In this document: piece after piece, positions 1-11,523 of the stretch | Layout: the number at the start of each line of letters is the position of its first letter | Position numbering within the stretch: position 1 is the stretch's first letter | DNA from: Synechococcus sp. CCY 0621 | GTDB lineage: Bacteria; Cyanobacteriota; Cyanobacteriia; PCC-6307; Cyanobiaceae | Assembly (NCBI RefSeq): GCF_019038465.1 | Contig: NZ_JAFKRH010000039.1 | Location: forward strand, 1-57,989 | DNA length: 57,989 nucleotides | Reading direction: 5' to 3' | Position numbers and translations under genes: made by a program | The notes under the pieces: model-generated | Told to the model about the DNA's origin: nothing | Databases searched by the model: none | Seen by the model: the letters and a program-made list of their open reading frames with translations, nothing else

Positions 1-304
1 CCTCGGAGATGTCCCAGAAGACATAGGCCCACTGGGGATCACGGGGCAGGAAGACGACGCGGGTCTCGGCGGCGGGACGGGGGGCCGGGGACATGTCCGC
101 CTCCAGGTCCGCGACGGTCCGTCCCGGCTGCGCCGGGATTTCGGGCAAGGTCGCACCGGCCTCTCCGGAGCGATCGGCAATGGCATCGGCCAGGGCACCC
201 CTGTCCTGGGCGCTGTAGCGCTGGATGCCCAGGGTCCTGGCCAGCTCGCGCAACTGGCGCATGCTGAGGTCGGCCAGATTCGCGAACGGGTTGATCCTGG
301 CCAT
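1..304 (-). CDS. DUF4912 domain protein, N-terminal part (runs off the left edge)
   Basis: Only the first 101 codons are in the window. The protein opens MARINPFANLADLSMRQLRE, a Rho-N/SAP-like helical start, followed by an acidic, Pro-rich linker. It then enters a block reading VFLPRDPQWAYVFWDIS, the hallmark of DUF4912 proteins of cyanobacteria. Their function is unknown. The start at 304 is the first ATG of the conserved N-terminus and lies 6 bp after the stop of the zinc-ribbon gene on the same strand, so the two are probably co-transcribed. The family call is firm; the biochemical role is not known. Confidence 0.85.
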   Translation of the reverse strand, partial: MARINPFANLADLSMRQLRELARTLGIQRYSAQDRGALADAIADRSGEAGATLPEIPAQPGRTVADLEADMSPAPRPAAETRVVFLPRDPQWAYVFWDISE

Positions 305-310
305 GGTATT

Positions 311-694
311 TCAAGAATCGTTACATCCCATGATCGCCGATGGGATCAGGCTGGGATCGCTTCTGTCAGCGGATGGCGACAGCCCCGAAGCGGCCGGGAT
401 CACCGGGCCCTGCGTGAGGTCGGCGCCACGGCGCTCCGGCGGCCGGCTGGGGCGCTCCGGAACGCTGGCCAGCAGCGCCGACACCGTCAGCAGGGACCCC
501 AGCATCAGCCACAGGCCCCAGCGACGGGGCAGGGCTAGGGCAGGGCCGCGCCCCTGCCCCCGGCGGCGCGTGCCGCTGGCGATCCGACGCGCCCTGCCGA
601 TCCCCAGCGGCTCGCCACAGCGGGCGCAGACCATGCGACCCGCCAGGCTGCGGTCGGCGCGCACAGCCCAACTGCCGCACGTCGGACACCCCAT
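311..694 (-). CDS. Small zinc-ribbon membrane protein
   Basis: A 127-residue protein. Two CxxC pairs in the first 30 residues (CPTC at 3-6 and CARC around 23-26) form a zinc-ribbon. A basic, Arg-rich linker follows, then one hydrophobic segment at about residues 60-77 (GLWLMLGSLLTVSALLA) and a polar tail. The layout suggests a single-pass membrane protein with its zinc-ribbon in the cytoplasm. It sits 6 bp upstream of the DUF4912 gene in the same direction. No specific family or function is recognised. Confidence 0.75.
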   Translation of the reverse strand: MGCPTCGSWAVRADRSLAGRMVCARCGEPLGIGRARRIASGTRRRGQGRGPALALPRRWGLWLMLGSLLTVSALLASVPERPSRPPERRGADLTQGPVIPAASGLSPSADRSDPSLIPSAIMGCNDS

Positions 695-735
695 CCCTCT
701 CCCAATCCATCATGTCTCCATCGTGGCGGAACGGG

Positions 736-1242
736 CTAGAGCAATGCCGGATCGGCGCCGGCCGGCCGCTCAGACGGCCGGAGATCGGCCATCAGCTGGA
801 AATCCTCGAAGGCAAAACCCGGTCCCACGCAACAGTGCAACAGGCTCCAGCGCCCCCGGCTGCGGGCCGCCTGCCACCAGCCGGCCGGCACGACCTGCAG
901 GGTGGCCGGCTCCGGAGCCTCGGTGGCCTCACCGGTGGCGGCAGCGACGAGGGGACCGAGCACCAGCCGTTCGGCCGTGCCTCCCTGGGGCGGCAGCCGC
1001 CAGAGGTCGAGGGGATCACCGCCGGCGTGGTGCCACACCTCATCGCCCCCCGCGACCCGATGCCAACGGCTGAGCTGCCCCTCCGCCAGCAGGAAAACGA
1101 TCACCGTGAGTCCGGCGCGTTGCCGCCCGTCCTCGCTGCGTTGCACCTGGCCGGCGGAGCGGTGCAGCTCCCGGTACCAGCCCCCCTCCGGGTGGGGCTG
1201 CAGAGCGAAGCGGGCGATCAACGCCTCCGGACTGGAATCCAT
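736..1242 (-). CDS. DUF985 family cupin
   Basis: A 168-residue cupin-fold protein. The N-terminus (ALIARFALQPHPEGGWYREL) and the core RWHRVAGGDEVWHHAGGDPL, which carries the metal-binding His and Asp/Glu residues, are typical of DUF985 (COG3542). Members are small sugar-epimerase-like cupins of uncertain substrate. The ATG at 1242 is chosen because the conserved N-terminus starts there; the open frame extends further upstream only as unconserved sequence. The gene is divergent from the UmuD-like gene, and the shared gap holds a LexA-type box. Confidence 0.85.
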   Translation of the reverse strand: MDSSPEALIARFALQPHPEGGWYRELHRSAGQVQRSEDGRQRAGLTVIVFLLAEGQLSRWHRVAGGDEVWHHAGGDPLDLWRLPPQGGTAERLVLGPLVAAATGEATEAPEPATLQVVPAGWWQAARSRGRWSLLHCCVGPGFAFEDFQLMADLRPSERPAGADPALL

Positions 1243-1297
1243 GACCTGACGGCAGGGGGTCGCCGCCGATGATCCCGCGGCAGGGGCCGACCGGAGT

Positions 1298-1311
1298 AGA
1301 ACACCTGTACT
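1298..1311 (+). promoter_or_regulatory. LexA-type SOS box upstream of the UmuD-like gene
   Basis: The 14-mer AGAACACCTGTACT fits the cyanobacterial LexA consensus RGTACNNNDGTWCB with one mismatch (A for T in the left half). It is an inverted repeat of AGAAC and GTACT separated by four bases. It ends 11 bp before the ATG at 1323 and supports that start over the upstream ATG at 1269, which would place the box inside the coding region. The TGTACT half may double as the -10 element, giving a nearly leaderless transcript. That last point is inference. Confidence 0.6.
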
Positions 1312-1322
1312 GCCACGACCTG

Positions 1323-1799
1323 ATGCTGTCCCTCCCTCCCCAGGTGCCGCTGCCCCCACGGCAGGGAGCCGCGGCGCTGCTCTGTCGTTTGGCCACCGAA
1401 GCCGTCAGCGCCGGCTTCCCCAGCCCCGCCGACGACTACGTGGAGGCCCGCATCGATCTCAACGTGGAACTGATCCCCCGCCCGCTGTCCACCTTCTTCA
1501 TGCGCGTCAGCGGCGATGCCATGCGGGGGGACGGCATCGTCGACGGCGACCTGCTGGTGATCGACCGCAGCGTCGATCCCCGTCCCGGCATGGTGGTGGT
1601 GGCGGTGCATGCCGGCGCCTTCCTGCTGCGGCGCCTGGCCCGCCGCGGCACCGGCCTGTGGCTGGTGGCCAGCGACGGCACCAGCCCGCCCCTGGTGCTC
1701 ATCAGCGACGAAGGCAGCGGTGGTGATGGCGCAGACCTCTGGGGCGTCGTGATCCACGCCGTGCACCACCTGGCGGGCGCCCCCTCCAGGCGGCGCTGA
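1323..1799 (+). CDS. umuD: UmuD-like (S24/LexA-fold) protein lacking the catalytic dyad
   Basis: A 158-residue homologue of UmuD, the SOS accessory protein of DNA polymerase V. The conserved FPSPADDYVEARIDLN block and the Ala30-Gly31 self-cleavage site are present. The nucleophile position is altered: UmuD has SGDSM, with Ser60 catalytic in E. coli, whereas this protein reads SGDAM (Ala66). The general-base Lys97 position is Arg103 (FLLRRL instead of FTVKKL). Both catalytic residues are therefore missing and self-cleavage is not expected. No umuC follows. An upstream in-frame ATG at 1269 exists, but the LexA-type box at 1298-1311 favours 1323. The family is clear; loss of cleavage is inferred from the residues. 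Confidence 0.85.
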   Translation: MLSLPPQVPLPPRQGAAALLCRLATEAVSAGFPSPADDYVEARIDLNVELIPRPLSTFFMRVSGDAMRGDGIVDGDLLVIDRSVDPRPGMVVVAVHAGAFLLRRLARRGTGLWLVASDGTSPPLVLISDEGSGGDGADLWGVVIHAVHHLAGAPSRRR

Positions 1800-1805
1800 T
1801 CGGGC

Positions 1806-2009
1806 TCACGGATCGGCGCGGTGGGGCAGGGCGCGCGCGTCGCGGGGAAGGGCGGGAGGGGTCATCAGCAGGCCGCGCCGGCGCAGTTCACGCCGGAACT
1901 CAGCGGCCAGTCCGTCGGCCATCCAGAGCTTGCGCAGGTGGCCGAAGATCACCATGCAACGCAGGGCGATGGTGACGCAGACGAGCAGCTGCAGGCAGAG
2001 TTTCAGCAC
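1806..2009 (-). CDS. Small hypothetical protein, possibly membrane-associated
   Basis: A 67-residue frame converging on the UmuD-like gene with a 6 bp gap. The N-terminal third is hydrophobic (LKLCLQLLVCVTIALRCMVI) and the remainder is basic (LAAEFRRELRRRG), which fits a small membrane-anchored protein. I recognise no family. An overlapping frame on the other strand (1821-2048) looks less protein-like. The call rests on composition and tight packing, so it is only moderately supported. Confidence 0.45.
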   Translation of the reverse strand: MLKLCLQLLVCVTIALRCMVIFGHLRKLWMADGLAAEFRRELRRRGLLMTPPALPRDARALPHRADP

Positions 2010-2147
2010 GGTGGAAGCAGCTGCGGCGCTGTGCTGAGTCCAGCCTAGGGGCGCCGGCGGCGGGCGGCCGCCGCGGGCCAGCAGGGAAACGCCGTCCAGG
2101 CGTCATGCTGGGGGCGATGAACGGCAACGCCGCCCCAGCCTGCTTCG

Positions 2148-2426
2148 ATGATCGAGCCTCTGCCGGAGCTGAGCACCGCCGAACTGGAGACGTTGCTGGC
2201 CGCGCTTGATCCGCTGCTGGATGGTTTCGGCGAAGGGGGCTCCTGCCTCGACGATGCCAGCGCCTTCCTGGAACGGCTGGGCATCGGTCAGGGCGATGGG
2301 GCGGAGACGACCTCGCCCCTGCTCCAGTGGCTGGAAAGCTGGCGGGCCGCCGGCGGCAACCGGACGACCCTGCGGCTGATGGTGCAGACCCTGCTGACGG
2401 GACGGCAGGAGGACCTGCCGGACTGA
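2148..2426 (+). CDS. Conserved small cyanobacterial hypothetical protein
   Basis: A 92-residue acidic, mostly helical protein beginning MIEPLPELSTAELETLLAAL and ending in LQWLESWRAAGGNRTTLRLM. It has no membrane segment, signal peptide or Cys motif. Amphipathic Leu-rich helices and natural residue usage support it as real coding sequence. It is convergent with folP, with 14 bp between the stops. Function unknown. Confidence 0.65.
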   Translation: MIEPLPELSTAELETLLAALDPLLDGFGEGGSCLDDASAFLERLGIGQGDGAETTSPLLQWLESWRAAGGNRTTLRLMVQTLLTGRQEDLPD

Positions 2427-2440
2427 TCCGTCGGCCGGGA

Positions 2441-3304
2441 TCAGGGGCGGCAGAGGGCATCGGCCATGCGGGCCGTCTGCACGATCGGGCCGACATCGTG
2501 CACCCGCAGCACATCGGCACCGGCGGCGATGGCCTGGCCGCAGACCGCCGCGGTGCCCCACAGGCGGGCCCGGGGGCGGGGCTCGGCCAGCACCTCGCCG
2601 ATGAACCGCTTGCGGGAAGGTCCCACCAGCAGGGGAAACCCCTCGGCCCGCAACAAGGCCAGCCCCCGCAGCAGGCTGAGGTTGTGGACGGTGGTCTTGG
2701 CGAAACCCAGCCCCGGATCCCAGAGGATCCGCTCCGGACGCACCCCCGCCGCCAGGGCCCGGTCGGTGGCGCGCAACAACTCTTCGCGCACCTCGGCGAC
2801 CACGTCGCCATAGCGGGCCAGGGCGTCCATGGTGCGGCTGTCACCACGGCTGTGCATCAACACGCAGGGGCAGTCCGCGGCCGCCACCACCGCCAGCAGG
2901 TCGGGATCGCGCCGGCCGGCGCTGACGTCATTGATCCAGTGGGCACCGGCGGCCAGGGCGGCTTCGGCCACCGGGGCGCGGAAGGTGTCGATCGACAGCA
3001 GGGGGCCGCCGGCTTCCGGGGGCGGCAGGGACGCCAGGATCAGCGCCAGGGCGGGAAGCACCCGGGCGATCTCGGCCTTGGCATCGATCTCGCTCGCCCC
3101 GGGACGGGTGCTCTGCCCCCCCAGGTCGAGCAGGTCGGCCCCCTGGCGATGCAGCAGGCGGGCCTGGCGCAGGGCCGCTTCGGGGGCCTCGTGACGGCCG
3201 CCGTCACTGAAGGAATCGGGGGTGAGGTTGAGGACCCCCATCACCAGGGTGCGATCCCCCCAGCGGAAACCGGGCGGTGTGGCGGCAGGCGGGGCGACGC
3301 CCAC
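2441..3304 (-). CDS. folP: Dihydropteroate synthase
   Basis: A 287-residue TIM-barrel enzyme that condenses p-aminobenzoate with hydroxymethyl-dihydropterin diphosphate in folate synthesis. Both signature motifs are present: VMGVLNLTPDSFSDGG near residue 21, with the Mg-binding Asn, and LLDLGGQSTRPGA, which binds diphosphate. WINDVSAG and the C-terminal RVHDV (pterin and metal side) are also present. Length is normal. It starts 5 bp after the tpiA stop and is the last gene of a run with tpiA and the S4 gene. Confidence 0.96.
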   Translation of the reverse strand: MGVAPPAATPPGFRWGDRTLVMGVLNLTPDSFSDGGRHEAPEAALRQARLLHRQGADLLDLGGQSTRPGASEIDAKAEIARVLPALALILASLPPPEAGGPLLSIDTFRAPVAEAALAAGAHWINDVSAGRRDPDLLAVVAAADCPCVLMHSRGDSRTMDALARYGDVVAEVREELLRATDRALAAGVRPERILWDPGLGFAKTTVHNLSLLRGLALLRAEGFPLLVGPSRKRFIGEVLAEPRPRARLWGTAAVCGQAIAAGADVLRVHDVGPIVQTARMADALCRP

Positions 3305-3309
3305 GGCGG

Positions 3310-4071
3310 TCAGGCCGGCACCGGCACCTGGTAGTTGGCGATGCGGGCGAAGCTGACCGGATCAAGGGAGGCGCCACCCACCAGCACGCCATCGATGTCG
3401 CTCTGGGCCATCAGCATGTCGATGGTGGCGGGGTTGACCGAACCGCCGTACTGCACCACCACCTCAGGATGGCCCACCCAGCCGCGGATCAGGCCGCAGA
3501 TGCGGTTGGCCTCCTCGGCGGCGCAGGTCTTGCCGGTGCCGATCGCCCAGATGGGCTCATAGGCCACGATCAGGCGCAGGGGGTCGACACCCTCCAGGCC
3601 CTGCTCCACCTGGCGGTGGATTACCCGCTCGGTTTCACGGGCTTCGCGCTGGTCGTCGCTCTCGCCCACGCACAGGATCGGGATCAGACCCGTCTTCTGG
3701 GCCGTGCGGGCCCGCAGGTTGATCTGCTCGTCGGTTTCGCTGAAGTACTTGCGCGGCTCGCTGTGGCCCACGATCGCGTGGGTGACGCCATGCTCCAGCA
3801 GCATCGGGGCGGAGATCATGCCGGTGTAGGCGCCGCTCTCCTCCCAGTGGACGTTCTGGCCGGCAATGGCGACGCCGGCCCCGGCCAGGTGACGGCAAAG
3901 GGTGGGGATGGCCGTGAACGGAGGGGCCAGCACCACCTCCCTGTCATCGGGCAGATCGGCGATCAGGGGCCGGAAGCTGGCCGCAAACGCCCGCGCCTGG
4001 GCGCAGGTCATGTGCATCTTCCAGTTGCCTGCGATGACGGCCTTGCGCACGTGGTCTCCCGGCAGCGACAT
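3310..4071 (-). CDS. tpiA: Triosephosphate isomerase
   Basis: Interconverts glyceraldehyde-3-phosphate and dihydroxyacetone phosphate in glycolysis, gluconeogenesis and the Calvin cycle. Diagnostic motifs are AGNWKMH (catalytic Lys), [10 protein letters not shown] (catalytic His), [13 protein letters not shown] (catalytic Glu) and VQYGGSVNP (phosphate loop). Length is about 246-253 residues depending on the start. The ATG at 4071 adds seven residues to a GTG at 4050 ([11 protein letters not shown]), which is the more usual N-terminus. The gene lies between the S4-domain gene and folP on the same strand. Confidence 0.96.
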   Translation of the reverse strand: MSLPGDHVRKAVIAGNWKMHMTCAQARAFAASFRPLIADLPDDREVVLAPPFTAIPTLCRHLAGAGVAIAGQNVHWEESGAYTGMISAPMLLEHGVTHAIVGHSEPRKYFSETDEQINLRARTAQKTGLIPILCVGESDDQREARETERVIHRQVEQGLEGVDPLRLIVAYEPIWAIGTGKTCAAEEANRICGLIRGWVGHPEVVVQYGGSVNPATIDMLMAQSDIDGVLVGGASLDPVSFARIANYQVPVPA

Positions 4072-4081
4072 TCAAGCGAGG

Positions 4082-4300
4082 TTAAGGCGTGATGCCGCCA
4101 TCGCCCCCAGGGCCCAGCCGCCTGGAGAGCATCAGCACCTCATGGCCGTCGATGGCCACCGCGTCGCCAGGGGCCAGCTGGCGGCCGCGCCGGGTCTCGA
4201 TCGTGCCGTTCACGGTCACATCGCCACGCTGGATGCGTTGCTTGGCCTCGCCGCCGGTGCCGACGAGGCCCTGCCATTTGAGGAACTGATCCAGCTTCAC
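4082..4300 (-). CDS. S4-domain RNA-binding protein (YbcJ/RqcP-like)
   Basis: A 72-residue protein that is essentially a single S4 domain: KLDQFLKWQGLVGTGGEAKQ followed by IQRGDVTVNGTIETRRGRQL. Such mini-proteins bind structured RNA, probably ribosomal or tRNA. The likely start is a GTG at 4300, giving VKLDQFLKW; a longer antisense frame over the ABC transporter is an artefact of the GC-rich code. It ends about 10 bp before tpiA, suggesting co-transcription. Divergent from the ABC exporter gene. Confidence 0.85.
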   Translation of the reverse strand: MKLDQFLKWQGLVGTGGEAKQRIQRGDVTVNGTIETRRGRQLAPGDAVAIDGHEVLMLSRRLGPGGDGGITP

Positions 4301-4339
4301 CGTCAGGGGACGCCCGGAGAGCGCTGATAGGGTTCGTCG

Positions 4340-6079
4340 ATGCTTGCACCCTCGCCGGCCGGCTTCCGCAGGCTCTGGCCGCTGCTGAAGCCCCATCGGC
4401 GACCCCTGCTGCTCGGGGGGTTGTGCATGCTCGTGTTCGTGGGCTGCTGGCCCCTGCTGGCCTGGCTGGCGGGCCAGCTGATCCCGGCCATCGGCGCCGG
4501 CGATTTCACCAAGGTGCTGCGGACCATCGCCGCGGCCCTGGCGGTGTTCCTGGTGCAGAAGATCGCCCAGTTCGGGCAGGACACCCTGCTGGCGGGTCCG
4601 GCCCTGCGGGTCAGCCAGGAGCTGCGGCGGCAGCTGTTCGCCCGCCTGCAGCGGCTCGACTTCTGCGCCCTCGAGAAACTCTCCGCCGGCGATCTCACCT
4701 ACCGGCTCACCGAAGACGCCGACCGGGTGGGGGAGGTGATCTACAAGACGATCCAGGACACCACCCCCAGCGCCCTGCAGCTGGTGGTGGTGCTGGGCTA
4801 CATGATCTGGCTCGACTGGCCCCTGGCCCTGGCCACCCTGTTGCTGGCGCCGCTGGTGGCGCTGATGGTGAGCGCCTTCGGGGCCCGGGTGATGAACGCC
4901 GCCGAGCGCAGCCAGAAGCAGGTCAGCGATCTGGCGGCCCTGCTGGGTGAAGCGATCGGCGGCCTGCCCCTGGTGCGGGCCTTCGCCGCGGAACCCTGGC
5001 TGCAGCAGCGGTTCGACACCGAGATCGACCTGCACCGCCGCGCCCGTTACCGCACCCTGGAACTGCTGGCCCTGCAGCACCCGGTGGTGGGTTTCATCGA
5101 AGCAGCGGGCATCCTCTCGGTGCTGCTGATCGGCGCGGCGCGGATCAAGGCCGGCGGCCTCGACAGCCAGGGGTTCAGCAGCTACGTCGCCGCCCTGCTG
5201 ATGCTGATCGATCCGATCTCCCACCTCACCACCAACTTCAACGAGTTCCAGCAGGGCCAGGCCTCGCTGAAGCGGCTGCGGGCGATCGAAAACGAGCCGG
5301 TGGAACCGCCCGACCACGCCGACGCCAGGCCCCTGGGGACCGTCTCCGGGGAGCTGCGGCTGGACGGGGTGAGCTTTGGCTACGGGGGCGCCAGCCCGGT
5401 GCTGCGCCAGCTTGATCTCCACATCCTTCCGGGCCAGGTGGTGGCCCTGGTGGGTCCCTCCGGTGCCGGCAAGAGCACCCTGTTTTCGCTGCTGCTCCGC
5501 TTCAACACCGCCCAGAGCGGCCGGGTGCTGCTCGATGGCCAGAACCTGGCCGACCTGCGGGCCCGGGACCTGCGCCGCGCCGTGGCCCTGGTGCCCCAGC
5601 AGAGCAGCGTCTTTTCGGGCACGGTGGCCGAAGCGATCGCCTTCGGGCGCCCCGCCAGCAGCGAACAGATCCGCCAGGCCGCCAGGCTGGCCAATGCGGC
5701 TGATTTCATCGAAAGCCTCCCTGGCGGCTACGACAGCCGCCTCGAGGAACGGGGCAGCAACTTCTCCGGTGGCCAGCTGCAGCGGCTGGCGATCGCCCGG
5801 GCCGTGCTGGGCAACCCGGCGGTGATGCTCCTCGACGAGGCCACCAGCGCCCTGGATGCGGAGGCCGAAGAGGCGGTGCAGCAGGGCCTGCAGCAGGCCA
5901 TGGCCGGTCGCACCGTGCTGGTGATCGCCCACCGGCTGGCCACCGTGCAGGAGGCCGACCTGATCGTGGTGCTCGACGGCGGCCGCATCGTCCAGCAGGG
6001 CAGCCACGATGAACTCATGGCCAGCGGCGGCCGCTACCGGGAGCTGTGCGAACGCCAGTTCATCCGCTTGGAGGCCTGA
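4340..6079 (+). CDS. ABC exporter, fused membrane and ATPase domains (MsbA/LmrA type)
   Basis: A 579-residue half-transporter expected to dimerise in the cytoplasmic membrane. Residues 1-320 form a six-helix type I exporter domain. The nucleotide-binding domain follows, with Walker A GPSGAGKST near residue 373, signature FSGGQLQRL, Walker B VMLLDEATSALD and a switch His in VIAHRLATV. The substrate (lipid, peptide or drug) cannot be read from sequence. The gene is divergent from the S4-domain gene. Confidence 0.93.
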   Translation: MLAPSPAGFRRLWPLLKPHRRPLLLGGLCMLVFVGCWPLLAWLAGQLIPAIGAGDFTKVLRTIAAALAVFLVQKIAQFGQDTLLAGPALRVSQELRRQLFARLQRLDFCALEKLSAGDLTYRLTEDADRVGEVIYKTIQDTTPSALQLVVVLGYMIWLDWPLALATLLLAPLVALMVSAFGARVMNAAERSQKQVSDLAALLGEAIGGLPLVRAFAAEPWLQQRFDTEIDLHRRARYRTLELLALQHPVVGFIEAAGILSVLLIGAARIKAGGLDSQGFSSYVAALLMLIDPISHLTTNFNEFQQGQASLKRLRAIENEPVEPPDHADARPLGTVSGELRLDGVSFGYGGASPVLRQLDLHILPGQVVALVGPSGAGKSTLFSLLLRFNTAQSGRVLLDGQNLADLRARDLRRAVALVPQQSSVFSGTVAEAIAFGRPASSEQIRQAARLANAADFIESLPGGYDSRLEERGSNFSGGQLQRLAIARAVLGNPAVMLLDEATSALDAEAEEAVQQGLQQAMAGRTVLVIAHRLATVQEADLIVVLDGGRIVQQGSHDELMASGGRYRELCERQFIRLEA

Positions 6080-6118
6080 GTCCGCCACCTAGGCTCACGT
6101 CCAATCGCTCCTCCCCCG

Positions 6119-6340
6119 TTGGAAACTCCCAGCCAGCAACCGCCCGTGCTGACCTTCGAGGGCCTGCGCTACGACCTCAACGGCCTCCCCGACGATGTCA
6201 AGGAGCTGGTGCGGGGGATGCAGGTGGCTGATGCCCAGCTGCGCATGCATGAAGACACCCTCAAGGTGCTGGCCGTGGGCCGCCAGGCGATGGCCAGCCA
6301 GCTCAACGACAAGCTGAAAACGATCACCCCACTGCCCTGA
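6119..6340 (+). CDS. DUF6447-type small cyanobacterial protein (TTG start)
   Basis: A 73-residue protein with the pattern LTFEGLRYDLNGLPDDVKEL followed by a helical stretch (MQVADAQLRMHEDTLKVLAV). This resembles small DUF6447 proteins, which are often found as predicted helical pairs of unknown role. No ATG is available, so TTG at 6119 is the apparent start. It follows the ABC exporter by 39 bp on the same strand and converges on the DUF3386 gene. Confidence 0.75.
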   Translation: METPSQQPPVLTFEGLRYDLNGLPDDVKELVRGMQVADAQLRMHEDTLKVLAVGRQAMASQLNDKLKTITPLP

Positions 6341-6349
6341 GCCCCACAC

Positions 6350-7050
6350 CTAAGCCAGGGGGGCGAGATCCTCGAACCGGAACACCTGGCGGCCGGCCGG
6401 CGTGTCGCCGTGGGCGTCCGTCTCCACCACCCGCTCGCTCAGCACCCAGGGGCCCACGCCAGAGAGGGGCACGAAGGTGTCGGTGAAGCGGCTGGTGCCG
6501 CCGCGGGCCTCACCGGTGGCAGGGTCGCTGTAGCGGCTGGTGTAGCTGTGGCTCAGGTAGCCGCTGCCGGTATCGGTGGTGCTTTCGGTGAAGATCGTCA
6601 CCACCGTGCCGTGGATATGGCGGTGCACCATCGTCACCACGTTGTCCTTGATGCGGTAGCGGTCGCCTTCGGCCTTGCCGCCCATGATCACCTCGGTGCC
6701 CACCGCATCGGTGTCACCGGCGGTGAAGGTGTTGGCGCCGTGGGTCTGCTCAAAAGGGCGGCGCACCCGGTGGATCGCCACTTCCCACAGCTGGGAGGCG
6801 ACGGCCTTGTGCACCTCTTCATCGCTGAGCCCCTCCACCGTCGCCTTGAGGTCGGCGCCAACCTGGAAGGTGCCTTCGAGGCAGCGGTCGTCCTGCTCCC
6901 AGACGCAGCGGCCGCCATAGCCGCCGAAACCCGGCTCCCAGGTGTAGCGGTTTTCATAGGCGGCGCGGAAGACCTCGCGCAGGTCGGTGCCGGGGGCGAC
7001 GGGCTGGGCGGCCAGGGTGCTGGTCACAGGAGCAAGGGACGATCGGACGA

Positions 7051-7054
<4 letters not shown>
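6350..7054 (-). CDS. DUF3386 family cyanobacterial protein
   Basis: About 225-234 residues. The block [20 protein letters not shown] with a later beta-rich region ([18 protein letters not shown]) and a C-terminal stretch ending VFRFEDL identify DUF3386, restricted to oxygenic phototrophs and of unknown function. No signal peptide or membrane helix. The frame opens at 7054, but a GTG at 7027 ([13 protein letters not shown]) is an equally good start and avoids overlap with the end of carB, which lies immediately upstream on the same strand. Confidence 0.85.
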
Positions 7055-10374
<3,320 letters not shown>

Positions 10375-10497
10375 AGGGCGTGGTCGGGCAAACCCGCCCA
10401 GCCTCTCACGGTCGCCGTCCCGACCGGCCTGTGCGGCCCTCTGGCACCGCAGGCAATCGCTAATCTGAGTGGATACCTACTGCCCGAGACGCCGCCG

Positions 10498-11133
10498 ATG
10501 AGCGAACTCCAGCGCCTGAAGGGGTTGCTGCCCCCTGAGATGCAGAGCTGGGTGTTCGTGGAAGCGGCAGCCTCCGTGGATCCGCCCCTGGTGACGATCG
10601 AAGAGATCGGCCGTGACGAAGTGGAGATCCAGGTGGATCTCGAGAAATGGGATGGTCTGGCCCTCGACCACCGCAACCTGCTCTTCTGGCACGAGGTGGG
10701 CCGCATCCAGAACGACGCGATCCCCCGGGATGGCTGGGAGATGGCGGCGCTGGCCATCGGTCTGGGCGGCGCCATCGGCGAACTCTGGGTGCAGGACGGA
10801 CTGCTGCTGGTGATGGCCCTCGGCCTGTCGGGCTTCGCCGGCTACCGCCTGTACCTCAAGAACAATTCGGAAAAGCGTCTTCAGGACGCGATCCTGGCCG
10901 ACGAGCGGGCCATCGACCTGGCCTGCCGCTTCGGCTACAGCCTGTCCAATGCCTACAAGAGCCTCGGGGGAGCCCTCAAGGAACTGGTCGAGCAGACCCG
11001 CAAGAAGCGGCGCCGCACCTTCTACGAAGACCGCCTCGAGGCCCTGCGCAAGAGTGCCGGCAAGGCCCGTGCCGAAATGGCCCAGCAACAGGGCTCCCGC
11101 CAGTCGGTCACCAGTGAGAACGTCTATGGATAG
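10498..11133 (+). CDS. DUF3318 family protein
   Basis: A 211-residue protein starting MSELQRLKGLLPPEMQSWVF, the DUF3318 opening seen across cyanobacteria. A central hydrophobic pair (ALAIGLGGAIGELW and LLLVMALGLSGFAGYRLYL) suggests membrane association. The C-terminal half is strongly basic and helical (EQTRKKRRRTFYEDRLEALR). Its function is unknown. The end overlaps the rsfS start by 8 bp, so the two are likely translationally coupled. Confidence 0.85.
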   Translation: MSELQRLKGLLPPEMQSWVFVEAAASVDPPLVTIEEIGRDEVEIQVDLEKWDGLALDHRNLLFWHEVGRIQNDAIPRDGWEMAALAIGLGGAIGELWVQDGLLLVMALGLSGFAGYRLYLKNNSEKRLQDAILADERAIDLACRFGYSLSNAYKSLGGALKELVEQTRKKRRRTFYEDRLEALRKSAGKARAEMAQQQGSRQSVTSENVYG

Positions 11134-11512
11134 TCGCGACTTAGCCCTGCTCGCCGCCGAGGCCTGCGACGACCGCAAGGCCGTCGACATCCGCCTGATC
11201 CGGGTGGATGAAGTGTCGTCCCTGGCCGACTTCTTCGTGATCTGCAGCGGCCTCAGCGACGTGCAGGTGCGCGCCATCGCCCGCTCGGTGGAAGACCGGC
11301 TCGAAACCGATGCGGCCCGCCTGCCGCTGCGGCGTGAAGGCCAGAGCGAAGGCCGCTGGGTGCTGCTCGACTACGGCGAACTGATTGTTCATGTGCTGAC
11401 CCCCCAGGAACGCAGCTACTACGACCTTGAAGCCTTCTGGGGCCACGGTGAACAGGAGCGCTTCGTCGGCACACCGATCGAGGTGAGCGGCGGCAGCCAG
11501 GTCGGCGGCTGA
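11126..11512 (+). CDS. rsfS: Ribosomal silencing factor RsfS
   Basis: A 128-residue RsfS/Iojap protein. It binds ribosomal protein L14 on the 50S subunit and blocks subunit joining when nutrients are scarce. The core SLADFFVICSGLSDVQVRAI and GRWVLLDYGELIVHVLTPQE are characteristic. The ATG at 11126 matches the usual N-terminus (MDSRDLALLAAEACDDRKAV) and overlaps the DUF3318 gene; a longer upstream frame is spurious. The CGLD27 gene follows within 11 bp. Confidence 0.93.
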   Translation: MDSRDLALLAAEACDDRKAVDIRLIRVDEVSSLADFFVICSGLSDVQVRAIARSVEDRLETDAARLPLRREGQSEGRWVLLDYGELIVHVLTPQERSYYDLEAFWGHGEQERFVGTPIEVSGGSQVGG

Positions 11513-11523
11513 GGGAAGGGCAG

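Noticed and set aside
39-314. 91-codon minus-strand frame at the left edge
   Set aside because: It is a shifted frame over the DUF4912 gene, whose own frame gives a recognisable domain.
1294-1310. Possible NtcA site (GTA-N8-TAC) upstream of the UmuD-like gene
   Set aside because: The spacing is nine bases, not eight. The pattern fits a LexA box better.
1821-2048. Plus-strand 75-codon frame overlapping the small minus-strand gene
   Set aside because: Composition is Gly/Gln/His-rich as in other antisense frames; the minus-strand frame has a more protein-like hydrophobic and basic layout.
4082-6088. A 668-codon minus-strand frame over the ABC exporter
   Set aside because: Only its last 72 codons form a recognisable S4 domain. 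The rest is antisense to the transporter.
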